Of a DNA stretch of 64,000 nucleotides, positions 13,268 to 25,125 are shown in pieces. The stretch is from Isoperla grammatica (Eukaryota > Arthropoda > Insecta > Plecoptera > Perlodidae), in the NCBI GenBank assembly GCA_945910005.1, contig OX246745.1:11278436-11342435 (forward strand), written 5' to 3'. Position 1 is the first letter of the stretch, and each line of letters opens with the position of its first letter. A program made the position numbers and the translations under genes. The notes below the pieces were generated by a model that was not told where the DNA came from, did not search any database, and saw nothing but the letters and a program-made list of their open reading frames with translations.

Positions 13268-14218
13268 ATTTTCTTTTCTTTATTACTAGAGTTATAGAAT
13301 ATCATAACAAATCAGCCATGCCGACAAACTTCCTATATCAATACGAACTATGATATATAGGCCTACTTCACACTGAATAACACCAAAGAAAACAGTCTCG
13401 CTTTTTTGTATAATAAAAATAAAAATAAAAATAAGTTGGGGTAAAGTAGGCCTCTCAAATACAACTCGGTATTGAACCGGTGGTTGTAACGCCGGTAGCC
13501 AGAACTAGCCACAATATTTACAAGCAACCTATTTGTCACCTGTTCTAAACACCTTTGCGACGAAATCGACTACTTTCCAGTATGGATTCGGCCAGGTAAT
13601 GTTACGATTTACGAAAAATAACCTAAAAGCCTCTGCAATCCAACGCATGGCATTCCAGCCGGCTGTACGTTATTACGTACACATGGCCGGCATGTAAACA
13701 AAGATAAGCCTATAGTGTTACATAAGTGACAGACTCACCTGTGAGCAAGAAAATCCCATACTGTCTCGTTCACACACACAACACTCAAAACACGGAGAAG
13801 CTTCTAATCATATCGCCGAGTTCACTATCGGAAGCAAAGCATTCACGCGCACACGAGACTGCACTGTTACCGAATACCACTGCAGTACCACACTGAAGTG
13901 AGACTTTCACTGCTCCGCCGCTGCAAGCGAGGCTGAGGCGGGAGGTATGTGCGGTGGTGGGGGGGTAGGTAAAACTGCCCAAGGTCAACACCAACCTGTT
14001 CTACCTACATCATCGGCAGACCGCGTTCCGCCAACGGATCTGCCGAACACCGCTTGCATTTTGTTGTTCGTTGACATTGCGGTTGGAAAATTAATTAAGT
14101 TGACATTTAACAAATTCATTGCTGGTGCCACTTACCGCCTTCGTAGCCGCATCTGTGAGCGGGAGAGAGTGGGTAGTGGGTACTGGGTACTGGGTACCAC
14201 ACCACCTTCCATTATAAG
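13268..14218. other. No supported gene; CG-richer stretch at 13.5-14.2 kb
   Basis: The stretch before the 71-bp array has many CpG dinucleotides (GCTCCGCCGCTGCAAGCGAG) and could be a diverged CpG-rich promoter, but no ATG-donor pair was convincing. Confidence 0.4.
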
Positions 14219-16315
14219 CATTGTCTTATGGGAGACTCCTCAAGCAGAACTTGGTTACATCGACGGCTTCACAAATGACAGTGGATACATTGTCTTGTAT
14301 GGAAGACTCCTCAGGCAAGACTTTGGTACATCGACGGCTACACAAATGACAGAAGACAGATTGTCTTGTATGGGAGACTCCTCAGGCAAGACTTTGGTAC
14401 ATCGACGGCTACACAAATGACAGAAGACAGATTGTCTTGTATGGGAGACTCCTCAGGCAAGGCTTTGGTACATCGACGGCTACACAAATGACAGTGGATA
14501 CAATGTCTTGTATGGGAGACTCCTCAGGCAAGACTTTGGTACATCGACGGCTACACAAATGACAGTGGATACAATGTATTGTATGGGAGACTCCTCAGGC
14601 AAGACTTTGGTACATCGACGGCTACACAAATGACAGAAGACAGATTGTCTTGTATGGGAGACTCCTCAGGCAAGACTTTGGTACATCGACGGCTACACAA
14701 ATGACAGTGGATACAATGTCTTGTATGGGAGACTCCTCAGGCAAGACTTTGGTACATCGACGGCTACACAAATGACAGTGGATACAATGTCTTGTATGGG
14801 AGACTCCTCAGGCAAGACTTTGGTACATCGACGGCTACACAAATGACAGTGGATACAATGTCTTGTATGGGAGACTCCTCAGGCAAGACTTTGGTACATC
14901 GACGGCTACACAAATGACAGCGGATACAATGTCTTGTCTTGTATGGGAGACTCCTCAGGCAAGACTTTGGTACATCGACGGCTTCACAAATGACAGTGGA
15001 TACATTGTCTTGTATGGAAGACTCCTCAGGCAAGACTTTGGTACATCGACGGCTACACAAATGACAGAAGACAGATTGTCTTGTATGGGAGACTCCTCAG
15101 GCAAGACTTTGGTACATCGACGGCTACACAAATGACAGTGGATACAATGTATTGTATGGGAGACTCCTCAGGCAAGACTTTGGTACATCGACGGCTACAC
15201 AAATGACAGAAGGCAGATTGTCTTGTATGGGAGACTTCTCAGGCAAGACTTTGGTACATCGACGGCTACACAAATGACAGAAGACAGATTGTCTTGTATG
15301 GGAGACTCCTCAGGCAAGACTTTGGTACATCGACGGCTACACAAATGACAGTGGATACAATGTCTTGTATGGGAGACTCCTCAGGCAAGACTTTGGTACA
15401 TCGACGGCTACACAAATGACAGAAGACAGATTGTCTTGTATGGGAGACTCCTCAGGCAAGACTTTGGTACATCGACGGCTACACAAATGACAGTGGATAC
15501 AATGTCTTGTATGGGAGACTCCTCAGGCAAGACTTTGGTACATCGACGGCTACACAAATGACAGTGGATACAATGTCTTGTATGGGAGACTCCTCAGGCA
15601 AGACTTTGGTACATCGACGGCTACACAAATGACAGTGGATATAATGTCTTGTATGGGAGACTCCTCAGGCAAGACTTTGGTACATCGACGGCTACACAAA
15701 TGACAGCGGATACAATGTCTTGTATGGGAGACTCCTCAGGCAAGACTTTGGTACATCGACGGCTACACAAATGACAGAAGACAGATTGTCTTGTATGGGA
15801 GACTCCTCAGGCAAGACTTTGGTACATCGACGGCTTCACAAATGACAGAAGACAGATTGTCTTGTATGGGAGACTCCTCAGGCAAGACTTTGGTACATCG
15901 GCGGCTACACAAATGACAGTGGATACATTGTCTTGTATGGGAGACTCCTCAGGCAAGACTTTGGTACATCGACGGCTACACAAATGACAGTGAATACAAT
16001 GTCTTGTATGGGAGACTCCTCAGGCAAGACTTTGGTACATCGACGGCTACACAAATGACAGAAGACAGATTGTCTTGTATGGGAGACTCCTCAGGCAAGA
16101 CTTTGTTACATCGACGGCTTCACAAATGACAGCGGATACATTGTCTTGTATGGGAGACTCCTCAGGCAAGACTTTGTTACATCGACGGCTTCACAAATGA
16201 CAGTGGATACATTGTATTGTATGAAAGACTCCTCAGGCAAGACTTGGTTACATCGACGGCTACACAAATGACAGCGGATATATTGTCTTGTATGGGAGAC
16301 TCCTCAGGCAAGACT
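14219..16315. repeat. 71-bp minisatellite ending in an assembly gap
   Basis: About 29 head-to-tail copies of a 71-base unit containing CTTGTATGGGAGACTCCTC and ACATCGACGGCTACACAAAT. Two subtypes alternate irregularly: one with GTGGATACAATG, one with GAAGACAGATTG. A 71-base period cannot keep a frame, so the open frames across it are artefacts. The array runs into the N block, so its true size is unknown. Confidence 0.95.
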
Positions 16316-16515
16316 NNNNNNNNNNNNNNNNNNNNNNNNNNNNNNNNNNNNNNNNNNNNNNNNNNNNNNNNNNNNNNNNNNNNNNNNNNNNNNNNNNNNN
16401 NNNNNNNNNNNNNNNNNNNNNNNNNNNNNNNNNNNNNNNNNNNNNNNNNNNNNNNNNNNNNNNNNNNNNNNNNNNNNNNNNNNNNNNNNNNNNNNNNNNN
16501 NNNNNNNNNNNNNNN
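16316..16515. other. Assembly gap (200 N)
   Basis: Exactly 200 N, a size often used as a placeholder, at the end of the 71-bp array. The flanks (array on the left, CAT microsatellite on the right) suggest collapsed repeat. Confidence 0.98.
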
Positions 16516-16548
16516 GGAAGCTGCAAAAGTATGGGATGTAAAACCCAA

Positions 16549-16651
<103 letters not shown>

Positions 16652-17540
16652 TCTTCATACGCCTGTTTACACAATGTAGAGCAAAGTCGGGCTTGAGCTC
16701 CTGTCGAATAATCAGAATTCTTAGGCTCGAATTCGATTTACAGAGGCGTTGTTGTTTCACTTCCGACTTTCTATGTATATTAATATTCATGAGACTTATG
16801 CGCTGGGTGGCCCGTTCAATACAAGATCATATTCTAGTAAAATGGGCGTAGTTATAAATTATATGAGTGTGAACTTTGAAAATAATCTTGTCTAGATATT
16901 CAAAATAAGGCATTTCGTCTGTATTGTAAAGTTGTCTGTATTTTATGGTAACACTGAAATGTAATACAATTTACAACAAAATCAACCGTCCTAGTTTCTA
17001 GACTAGGGTGTTCACCGGTCCCGTTTTTTAGGAGCCTGTCCCGGTTTTCTCGCAACTGTTTACCGGGACGCTACTTTACTCAGTTCTCCCAGGTCCCCGG
17101 ACTGTAACCGAAATTTAGACCGCTGTGTTCAGACCTTTCCCCCCTATAAGACAGATCAACAATTAGACCACTGAGTACCTACACTTTTGTCATATCATAC
17201 ATACTATATACTATTAATATCATATATACTATCAGGGGCGCCTTGAGTACTATTATGTGCGCATAGCGACTAGCGAGCGTCAGTAAGTATCATCTACCCA
17301 CATAACATTTTCTCGTAGGATGCAAATAGAAGTCCTGAGGAGACCCCGCATGTAACCAGTAACCACCCACATAAGAACGCATCAACGTTTTGTTTTAAGA
17401 CATGGGCCTCAAGAGTGTGGGGGTAAGGGTATGTGGGGGGGGGGGGGGGGGGGGGGTTAATATTTATTATGTACTTCGTTGCTATGGCGGCTCCTAAGTC
17501 CTAGTATACATGTATGCTAGTATCGTAAATTTAAAATAAC

Positions 17541-17685
17541 TTAGGGCCAGTCTTACAATCTCCTAATAAGAAAGTTATTGGTAGCTATTTGAAGGATTTC
17601 AAGGGTTTTGATTGGTGGTTAACAAAGAGATTACAAGCTATTCGACGAATAAGTAGTTATTGGGACATTGTAAGACTGGACCTAA
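17541..17685. mobile_element. MITE with TTAGGGCCAG ends
   Basis: Ends GGGCCAGTCTTACAAT and ATTGTAAGACTGGACC, flanked by TTA/TAA. A relative with the same terminus is at 53263-53436. Harbinger-type by the three-base flank. Confidence 0.65.
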
Positions 17686-17870
17686 GTCCAATCCGGGAAT
17701 CGAACTCTGGCCCTATTGCGTTGAAAGCAGAAGTAAGTATGAGCTTTAGTAGTATATATTGGTCGTCACCAGGTGTTTGTGTAGACTTGATGGGTTGCAG
17801 TCTTCTGTGTAGCCAGCCCATTCACCACTCAGATGGCATCGATCGAGGTATAAGTCTGGACGCAGCATCA
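17686..17870 (-). mobile_element. Possible second tRNA-type SINE
   Basis: Minus-strand B-box GAGTTCGATTCCCGG with TTTCAACGCAATAGGGCC beside it; no A-box found with confidence. Confidence 0.3.
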
Positions 17871-19132
17871 ATGCAAGCAGAAAGCAGCAGCGTAACAAAG
17901 AGAACTGGACCGTAGGCGTAGCGAATTTTTTATATTGCCTTTAAACCTGCTTGTTTTCAATTTCCGGTGGGCGGCAAGGTTCCAACTAAAGACATAGAAT
18001 GCATTGGCATAACCTTTACTGTAGGTCATCAAACCTAACAGGAAGATCGCCCACACTCGCCAAGCCTCGTATGTCTCCGTAGTGACTGCCGGCTGGCACT
18101 AGACCATGAGGAATCGGGAATTATAGAGCAATTACTCGATGCAATCTCCAGCTGCATTGGCCGTTGCGTGTAGAATATAATAATAGTAATATTAACAATT
18201 AAAAAAACTAATACTAATAGAGATAGTAAATTTAGGATATATATATATAAATATTTTACAATTAGAATTTATATTTCATACTAAACTAAATAGATTTTGA
18301 TTTTAGATTCCGTGATTTCACATACATAATTTTGTACTTTACTTGTTACACATTATTTGGAAAGACGTGTTCCGCTTTTAGTGTTAGTGTTTGGTTAGTG
18401 GAAGTGTCTTTTGGATTTTTTATATAAAAAATTTAAAGAAATACTTGGGTAAATTTAAATAGTTATAAGTCACCAATGAGATTAGAATGGTTATGCTTTC
18501 TGACTGACTGATCTATCGTTTTTACAAGAGGAGTGAGGAGTGAGGAGAAGAGGAGGAGGAGGTATAGTTTAGGATACACTTAATCATAATGTACTGAAAT
18601 AATATGTGATATAGCTCTTTTATTATATGATGTACATTTTAATGACATTGACAATAGTATGAATAGTTTGTGAGAATATGACACATGTTTGTGCGTATCT
18701 CCTAATCTACAATACAAAGTTAATTTGACGAAAATAGATACATTAAACAAATGCTATTATATCATAGCACGTATTTTATATTCAAGTTCTGCAAAACCAC
18801 CATCACTACTCATTACTCAAGGCTGCCGCATGTTGACAATATAATTATTTGACCGTTCACTCGGTTAGACATACCGACGCAAACTATAACAACTCATAAC
18901 CTGCGATATTGCACCAAGATTCTCCACCAGATACACATATAACAGTGGTGCATCCCTTAACGGGAGGGGGGGGGGGGGGGGGGGAGATGGATGGATGGTA
19001 ACCACATTAATAACATTGTTTAAACATTTAATTAACACAACAAATTGCATCCACTTCTGTTACAACAGACGGGTGTCTGTATAGAATCACAAGATTTAAT
19101 TGGTTTAATGAAACACATATCACGGTAATTGA

Positions 19133-19375
19133 CCGATAGAGATGGCTCAGTGCTAGCACACCCAGAAATACCCCAGTTCGATACCCATCACCGGCAATCC
19201 TAACTGAAAACTTTTCTCAGTTTTCCTCAGTCGCAAGGTGGATGCTGGGATTGAGTCATACTTAGCCATCGGACAATCATTTCTAACTACTCCAGATAAC
19301 ACAAAGATAAGGACATGAATTGTCATGTCCCTGTACAGCTTGCTCACGAAAACAACAAACAGTTATTATTATTAT
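19133..19375 (+). mobile_element. tRNA-derived SINE, diverged
   Basis: Head GATAGAGATGGCTCAGTG, decayed B-box CAGTTCGATACCC, body TTTTCCTCAGTCGCAAGG; tail weak. Confidence 0.65.
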
Positions 19376-19867
19376 CATCACAAAAGTATTGAATCTCTGT
19401 TTAGCTGTACTAAACCATCTTTTTCACGTATGGACATTCCAGTAAGTGCAAAAACGTCACTTCTCAAGGATGCCGAATGTTGACAAGTTTATTTAGGTCG
19501 CTGGGGACTTGGGAGAACGTTAATTAGACACCTTTAAGAGAACAAAGAGAACAATTCAAAATCTGAGATGCGATACCAGTAATAATAATTAACACATCCA
19601 TAATATCGTTTAAACATGTAACACAATTGCCTCCACTTCTGCATGGCAGTAGAATCTTAGGCATTAAATTGGTACAATGAAACACATGTTAAGTTTTACC
19701 AAACAACTTTTCACGTATGTATGATATTGATAGGGCGCTGCGTGATCACAACAGTTTACCTAGATCGCTTGGAAGGATCGTCAGTTATACGATCCGACGC
19801 GAACAACCACAACAACTCATAATTGGAGAGAGATGTAAGCTACACCTGCTGCGTCAATACCGCGTTA

Positions 19868-20272
19868 GTTTAGCCCGTATCACATTACGATTGCAATAGT
19901 AGATATTAGAGTCGATTGGCGGCGCATGCGCAGTAGCTCAGTTGAGCCAGTCTACGATTGCAATCTTTCTAGCTAGACCGAATTGTAGATCCGAGTCAAG
20001 TGAACCAATCAGGAACGAGAATGGTTAAATACATATAGAGCACCGTCACAACATAACCTCAAGTAATAAATGGAGCCAATTACTTAACTATTTATATGTT
20101 TGTGATTAAGGCTTGTCTTATTAGTTGTTATTATTATTGTATTAATTTTCTAGTTGCACGATTTTAGGATTGTCAACTGGTCGAGTGTGATTGGAGAGTT
20201 GTAGATCGCAATTGCAGTTGGCGACTCCAGTCTACAATTCCAATTGTAGTGTGATATGTGATACGGGTTAGA
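19868..20272. mobile_element. MITE-like inverted repeat
   Basis: Ends AGCCCGTATCACATTACGAT and GTGTGATATGTGATACGGGT with internal inverted GATTGCAATC/AATTGCAGTT-type segments. Confidence 0.55.
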
Positions 20273-20354
20273 CGCCAACAACCACAACTCATAATCGAAG
20301 AGAGCTGTAAGCAACACCTGCTGCATCAATACCAATACTGCACAACCACAAGAC

Positions 20355-20784
20355 CAGTGGCGTATCCAAGAATTCACAATGGGGGGGGGGGGGGGGAGGT
20401 TGAACATCCCAACCAGGTAGGAGTCAGCCGCCAGAGGCGTTTTCGCCGTCGGCGATTTCTTCCCCTCCATATTTGACATTTTAAACGCCTGTGAACACGT
20501 TTCAGAATCAGACAATGTGAAAAGAAGAACCCCCTGACCCCTTCCACCCATTAGCCTATTTTAATATATTCCTCTAACTTCCTCCCCCGTATGGCCCCGC
20601 GAAAGAATAAGTCCAGGGTAGCTAAAGGAACCAACGTCGTATGACTTAACGGTTGAGCACGTTATTAAACAATAACATAATCAAAATGGTAATTTCCTCC
20701 TCGATCTTTTCCTACCGTGTATTTTTTTTCTGGGCATGGGGGAGGGGGTTGATCCCCATACCGCTCCCCTTGGATACGCCACTG
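20355..20784. mobile_element. hAT-type MITE (CAGTGGCGTATCC ends)
   Basis: Termini CAGTGGCGTATCCAAG and CTTGGATACGCCACTG are perfect inverted repeats of a common hAT type. The 8-bp flanks (CACAAGAC and CACAGTTG) do not match well. Contains poly-G and GCCGTCGGCGATTTC, also found in the nested element near 12.0 kb. Confidence 0.7.
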
Positions 20785-21593
20785 CACAGTTGTGCGTCCA
20801 TAATATGGGGGGGGGGGGGGATCACAGTAATAATATTGTTTAAACATGTAATTAACACAATGGCCTCCACTTCTGCATGGTATTAGCACCACAGGTATTA
20901 GACTGGTATAACAAACACATATTACGATAACTTGAAACACTGTTTAGGTTTACCAAAACCTCTTTTTCTGTTCTAGTTCGGCAAGACCACCCCTACTCAA
21001 GGGTGCCGCATGTTGACAATACTGTTCTTCAATGTTTTGCTCGGGATGATACAGTAGGTCAGGCGTAGAGACGTAGACAATACAGACATTCCGACGAGAA
21101 TAAAAACTCAGATACTGCACGCACATTGCAGTTGTGCATTCATAATGACGCGGGGGGGGGGGGAGGGGGCAATCACATTAATATGGTTTCAAACATTTAA
21201 TCAACACAATTGCTTCCACTTCTGGTACAAACAGGTGTTTAGTATCAGAGGAGCTAATTGGTACATAATGAAACACGTATCACGATCTTGAATCTCTGTT
21301 TATAATTATTAAAACGTCTTTCTTAATCAATCCAAAGATAGGATTCAGTAATCAGTTGTAAATGAGATGCATTAAATGGGACCGGGTGAAATTAAGGCTC
21401 AAGTCACTGAAATATAATAATGCCTCCACCTTCATCACATTGCCAGTGCCCAGTATACTGTTAGGCCGTTAGGGAGTGCCACTGGCTACATCAGCAACCA
21501 CAAACCAGAACACGATGACTTGAGTACACGGCTGAGCGAGAGAGGTTGGCCACAGTCTCAAGCTACTTCCGTGGGTCTCCGCATAGCAGCACC

Positions 21594-22397
21594 TCACAGT
21601 GCAGTCGAGCAGTGAGCTTGTTCTGCTCTGAAGTTAGGAGTCATGGACTTATATCGAGAGGAATCTTCAGCATGTGTGTTGGTGGATGGAGAAGCTAATT
21701 TAGGCGATACGTCTGGATATGGGTAATGGCCATGTCGGTAGTGGATTAAAGCAGTGTTTTGCTCCTTTAGTCGACGGAAGCTGCTTTTAGAGCCCAGCCT
21801 CTGCCTTGGCATATCTCGGGACCACGGGTCAAATTTACTAAACTCCCTAAATAGAGCATCCGACTTCTCGTCGACAGAAAAGTCCCGGGCGCAGTTAGTC
21901 ATGGGGTAACCACGCAAGGAATGGCATCGCCGTGGTAGGGCTGAGTGGTCTGGATTCATTGCCCTCCTATACTGGCGTCGCTTCTTGGTCGCCGAGAGCG
22001 CGAGCTCCGACTGCCTCTCGGCCTCGACGTCGGCGTCCCCGTGTGTGTACTCCCTGTTGACTTCTCGACGCCGTGGCAGTGTGGAGGGGGCTGAGCTGTC
22101 CACGTCACTGCTGTCTCCGAGGGATGGCTGCCGGTGCGAGACGGAGCCAAAGAATTCTTCACTCTCCGAACTGTCCCCGAAACTGAGATAGTTCTTGTGA
22201 GGACTCAATTTCCCCGCTTCCTCTGGGGAGACATGTTCGAAAGCTGTCGGACGAAGGCTCATCCTAGGGGGAAATGATGGGTTCTCCATGCTCTTGTATC
22301 CACTGTCTGCCCGGAGTTGATGCAACTTGCTGCCTTGGACGTTGGCTTCTCCAGAACTGCCAGTGATGTTGGCGGTGTTCTCAAAGCTCGTAATAGA
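21594..22397 (-). CDS. Last coding exon of main minus-strand gene (unrecognised Ser/Arg-rich tail)
   Basis: Acceptor TTTTGTTTCAG directly right of 22397; the exon starts in phase 0 and runs 267 codons to a TAG/TAA-type stop at 21594. The protein is acidic and serine-rich in its first third (DSSESEEFF, DSSDVDSS), then basic (TKKRRQYRR, LPRRCHSLRGYP), then holds a compact piece FSVDEKSDALFREFSKFDP that looks like a conserved short motif. The C-terminus is CSTAL: Thr at -2 and Leu at 0 fit a class I PDZ ligand. DSGYKS resembles a regulatory phosphosite. Predicted mostly disordered and cytoplasmic. It is by far the longest open exon in the window. No canonical AATAAA was seen close downstream on the minus strand; an ATTAAA lies near 21195. 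Family not recognised. Confidence 0.8.
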   Translation of the reverse strand, partial: SITSFENTANITGSSGEANVQGSKLHQLRADSGYKSMENPSFPPRMSLRPTAFEHVSPEEAGKLSPHKNYLSFGDSSESEEFFGSVSHRQPSLGDSSDVDSSAPSTLPRRREVNREYTHGDADVEAERQSELALSATKKRRQYRRAMNPDHSALPRRCHSLRGYPMTNCARDFSVDEKSDALFREFSKFDPWSRDMPRQRLGSKSSFRRLKEQNTALIHYRHGHYPYPDVSPKLASPSTNTHAEDSSRYKSMTPNFRAEQAHCSTAL

Positions 22398-22892
22398 CTG
22401 AAACAAAATAACTCAGTCTGAGTTCTATACGCACTACGCAGCATCGTGGTTTATGAGTGAGGTCACTAACTGAGCCGAATGTTTGCTGACCCCATGAAAA
22501 ATACTTGCTCACACATGAAAGAAACATCTTTTACATGCACTATTTAGCTGATATAAGAGTTCAAAGGGTGCACTGAAAATGAATGCATATTGTAGGATAT
22601 ACACTCAATCTCATGTTTTCTTGTTTTTTTTTTATGTGTTAACCTATATAACGTAAGCCTTAGTCTTAATTAAAAAAGATGTGTTTCAAACAATGTAATT
22701 TTGTTAAAGAAACAAGGCAAAATAAATAAATAAATAAATATTACCTAGGGAGAACTACAGCCAACAATTTAAGCGGTGTAAAGTTGACCATTGTTTGAAA
22801 ATGACCATGCTTCCCGCTATATATGTTTGCTATGTCTTGCCCTACCATATCATTTTACAAACAAACATAGCGCATACACATAGTTTAAAATA

Positions 22893-23024
22893 TACAAGAT
22901 GCTTTCGTCACAGGCGAGGCACTCGCAGCCAATCAGCGAACGGCCCGAGACAAGCCCCCGCAAATACCGATCGCTGATTGGTTACGAGCCCCTGAAAGCA
23001 TCCGTAAGGTGCTCTTGGAACCAC
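22893..23024. mobile_element. Palindromic MITE, relative of 23682-23813
   Basis: Shares GATGCTTTCGTCACAGGCGA, GCAGCCAATCAGCG and a right half CTGATTGGTTACGAGCC with the inner element at 23.7 kb; arms diverged. Confidence 0.6.
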
Positions 23025-23073
23025 TGTCTCAACACAGTGTAAAAGAAAAGGAGAATAATGCAAGTGAGGGTAC

Positions 23074-23333
23074 CGGCTCAATGTGGGCTACGTCTGCCGC
23101 TGATGCCTCGCTGTCCCCCGAAGCAATACTCGTGTCATCCAGGGAGGACCTCATTGAATCTGAGCAGCCCAACCGCAAGACTAACACGTTCTCATAGGTG
23201 CGATCTTTGGCGTGGAAGCGGGTCTCGTAGGCAGGTAGTTGGAGGTCCTCCCAGCACACACCTCCCTCGTCGAGGGACGGCTCGGTGTTGGAGTCGAATG
23301 AAGTAGTGCGACTTAGGCTGCTTGCTTGGGCTT
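23074..23333 (-). CDS. Internal coding exon of main gene
   Basis: Acceptor TTGTATTCCAG at the right edge. Two bases complete the codon left open by the upstream exon (G+AA = Glu), giving a reading through AQASSLSRTTSFDSNTEP, GGVCWEDLQLPAYETRF and DDTSIASGDSEAS. Ser-rich and acidic, like the following exon. The left border is uncertain: the next exon needs a phase-0 end, and the only fitting GTs are CCG|GTACCC (exon end 23074) and GAC|GTAGCC (exon end 23092), both weak donors. If the intron is retained, translation continues 15 codons to a stop at 23029 (ending FSFTLC), which would give a shorter isoform lacking the PDZ-type C-terminus. Confidence 0.7.
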
Positions 23334-23357
23334 CTGGAATACAATAAGATAAAGTCG

Positions 23358-23512
23358 TCTTACAATAACTTCGGTAATGCTTTCGTCGTCAATCAATGAC
23401 GTGTTTACGGTCTCGGCCAACCCGAGCAGGTATTTGAATTAGCCACGGTCGCTGGTTGGCTGCCGCTTAGCCACCCGTGACGGAAGCAATACCGAAGATG
23501 TAGTACGATGAC
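23358..23512. mobile_element. Palindromic MITE, intact copy in opposite orientation
   Basis: Ends TAACTTCGGTAATGCTTTCG and GAAGCAATACCGAAGATGT; interior matches 26008-26152 reversed. It begins about 25 bases beyond the acceptor of exon 23074-23333. Confidence 0.75.
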
Positions 23513-23635
23513 TATACAAGCATGAAAGCAATAGGGCTGTTTTCGCTTGTCCTGTGATCATTGCTCCTGGGGGGGGGGGGGGGGGGGGGCTATTTCTGAA
23601 AGTTGTCACGGTGACAATACGCCTAACCACTTGAA

Positions 23636-23911
23636 ATGATATCTACGTGGTTGTCACTTGCTATAGGCAACACAAGACAACCTTACACATGCTTTCGTCA
23701 CAGGCGAGGTATTCGTAGCCAATCAGCGATCGTTATTTGCGAGCGTTTGTCTCGGGCGGTTCGCTGGTTGGCTACAGAGTGCTTCGCCTGTGACGAAAGC
23801 ATGTGTAAGGTGGTCTTGGGTTGCCTATATTGGCTGATTGAGTGTTTCCACGCGGTCCGCCACAGCAATCAGCCAATAGCAAGTGAAAACCACATAGATA
23901 TCACTTAAGGT
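23636..23911. mobile_element. Nested palindromic MITEs
   Basis: Outer inverted pair ATATCTACGTGGTTGTCACT / AAGTGAAAACCACATAGATAT encloses an inner, nearly perfect pair CCTTACACATGCTTTCGTCA / TGACGAAAGCATGTGTAAGG (about 23682-23813). A relative of the inner element is at 22893-23024. Confidence 0.75.
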
Positions 23912-24553
23912 GAGTATTGTCAAATTTCAGGAATAGTCCCCCAGCCAGGGGTAAGTGTACAGGGAGTAACCGTAGGCGTTTCTTTGTCCAGTGGTAATTT
24001 ACAAACTGTGATGGTTGTAAGTAACGTTTTCACACCTGCTTCTCGAGTAGGAGTAGGAACAACCGAAACGATCACAACTGTGACAACTCCGTGTGTTTGT
24101 CCATGTGGGGGTAACTGTGATTTCTACTTCCATTTCCGTTACAACTGTGTATTTCCGGAGTACTCCTGGCATAAAATACCCGGTTTGAGACAGGACAAAC
24201 AAACCAACCCAATAGAAACCACGCGACTCGCGTTGTTAAAAATTATCGAATCATGTAAACTTAAATCAGAAAAATGATCACAATTTAAAACAGGACATTG
24301 TAAATGTTTCCACAACACTCATGTGTGTAAATGATGTATATTTAATATTTATATATTTCACCTTCGCTCATTTAAAGGGACACCTGATATTGATAACGTT
24401 ACACCTCATGTCATATCAAGCATACATATGTTTCTGAACGTAGATTTAGCACCTTTACAATTTACGTTTTAAAATATGACTGCACGGAATTCAGTATACC
24501 TCAGCAGGTAAATTTAGTTCCATGAATAATTTGATAAATCCATTCGATTTGCA

Positions 24554-24810
24554 TCGATAGAGGTAGCTCAGCGTAAGACGCGAGACTCAAATTCGGGAGG
24601 TCGCCGGTTCGATTCCGGCTACCGGCAGCTCTGACTGAAGGTTTTCCCCGAGGTTTTCCTCAGTCGTAAAGGTGAATGCTGGGACTGATATCAGACTATT
24701 AGCCCTCGGAAATTCATTTCCAACCAACCAAACACCCTCATACACATAGTTAGTCACCTGATGAGGGGCACAGCACCTAATAACAGGGATTCTTCTGAGA
24801 AATGATTATT
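24554..24810 (+). mobile_element. tRNA-derived SINE
   Basis: CGATAGAGGTAGCTCAGCG, GCCGGTTCGATTCCGGC, TCAGTCGTAAAGGTGAATG, tail TGATGAGGGGCACAGCACC. Ends next to the donor of exon 24832-25030. Confidence 0.8.
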
Positions 24811-24831
24811 TTTATTTGATTTGCAATTTAC

Positions 24832-25030
24832 CTGGCGAGAAGTCCGTCGAAGACTCTGTCTGAATGACGTCATCAGTGTTCTCCGAGGTGCCGTCATTGA
24901 AGTCCATCTGTTGCAGCATCCTAACAGCTGAGAAGGTCGTTACTTGGGACACGGTCGAGCTCGTTGAGTCGGTCAACTCCTCAGCTTCCTCTAGCGTCGT
25001 CCGCAGCTCCCACAGCCGTCTAACAGCCAC
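24832..25030 (-). CDS. Internal coding exon of main gene
   Basis: Acceptor TATGTCTCTTGCAG and donor CGCCAG|GTAAATTG. 199 bases, phase 0 in, phase 1 out, matching both neighbours. It encodes VAVRRLWELRTTLEEAEEL, a short amphipathic stretch with heptad-like Leu/Glu spacing that could form a coiled coil, then a Ser/Thr/Asp-rich linker ending in TESSTDFSP. A tRNA-type SINE ends only about 25 bases beyond the donor (24554-24810), so the intron has been invaded right up to the splice site. Confidence 0.8.
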
Positions 25031-25125
25031 CTGCAAGAGACATACAAGCGTGCGATGATGGCTACGACACTTTCTTGGTGAACAACGCCAATAGCAACAC
25101 AGTATACTAATCCATATATAGTCGC

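Larger units (their letters stand above)
16652..18779. other. No supported gene
   Basis: Poly-G at 17436-17456, a MITE and a possible SINE; otherwise AT-rich. Confidence 0.5.
18780..21350. repeat. Region of four diverged tandem copies
   Basis: A block starting CTCAAGG.TGCCG.ATGTTGACA and, further on, AACACAATTGCCTCCACTTC recurs near 18825/19035, 19470/19625, 21000/20845 and 21205. Each copy retains a CATAATA piece, often followed by poly-G, and an ATGAAACACAT..CACG end. Copies are interrupted by the MITEs at 19868 and 20355 and the SINE at 19133. No gene seen. Confidence 0.6.

Noticed and set aside
14863..15135. Long open frames on both strands across the 71-bp array
   Set aside because: The unit is 71 bases, so the frame changes every copy; the openness follows from the unit lacking stops, and copies show no codon-like conservation.
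21594..22397. Assignment of the main gene to a LINC-complex (klarsicht/nesprin) or neuroligin family
   Set aside because: A coiled-coil-like stretch and a possible stalk plus membrane helix invited these ideas, but no KASH, spectrin, calponin or esterase feature is visible, so no name is given.
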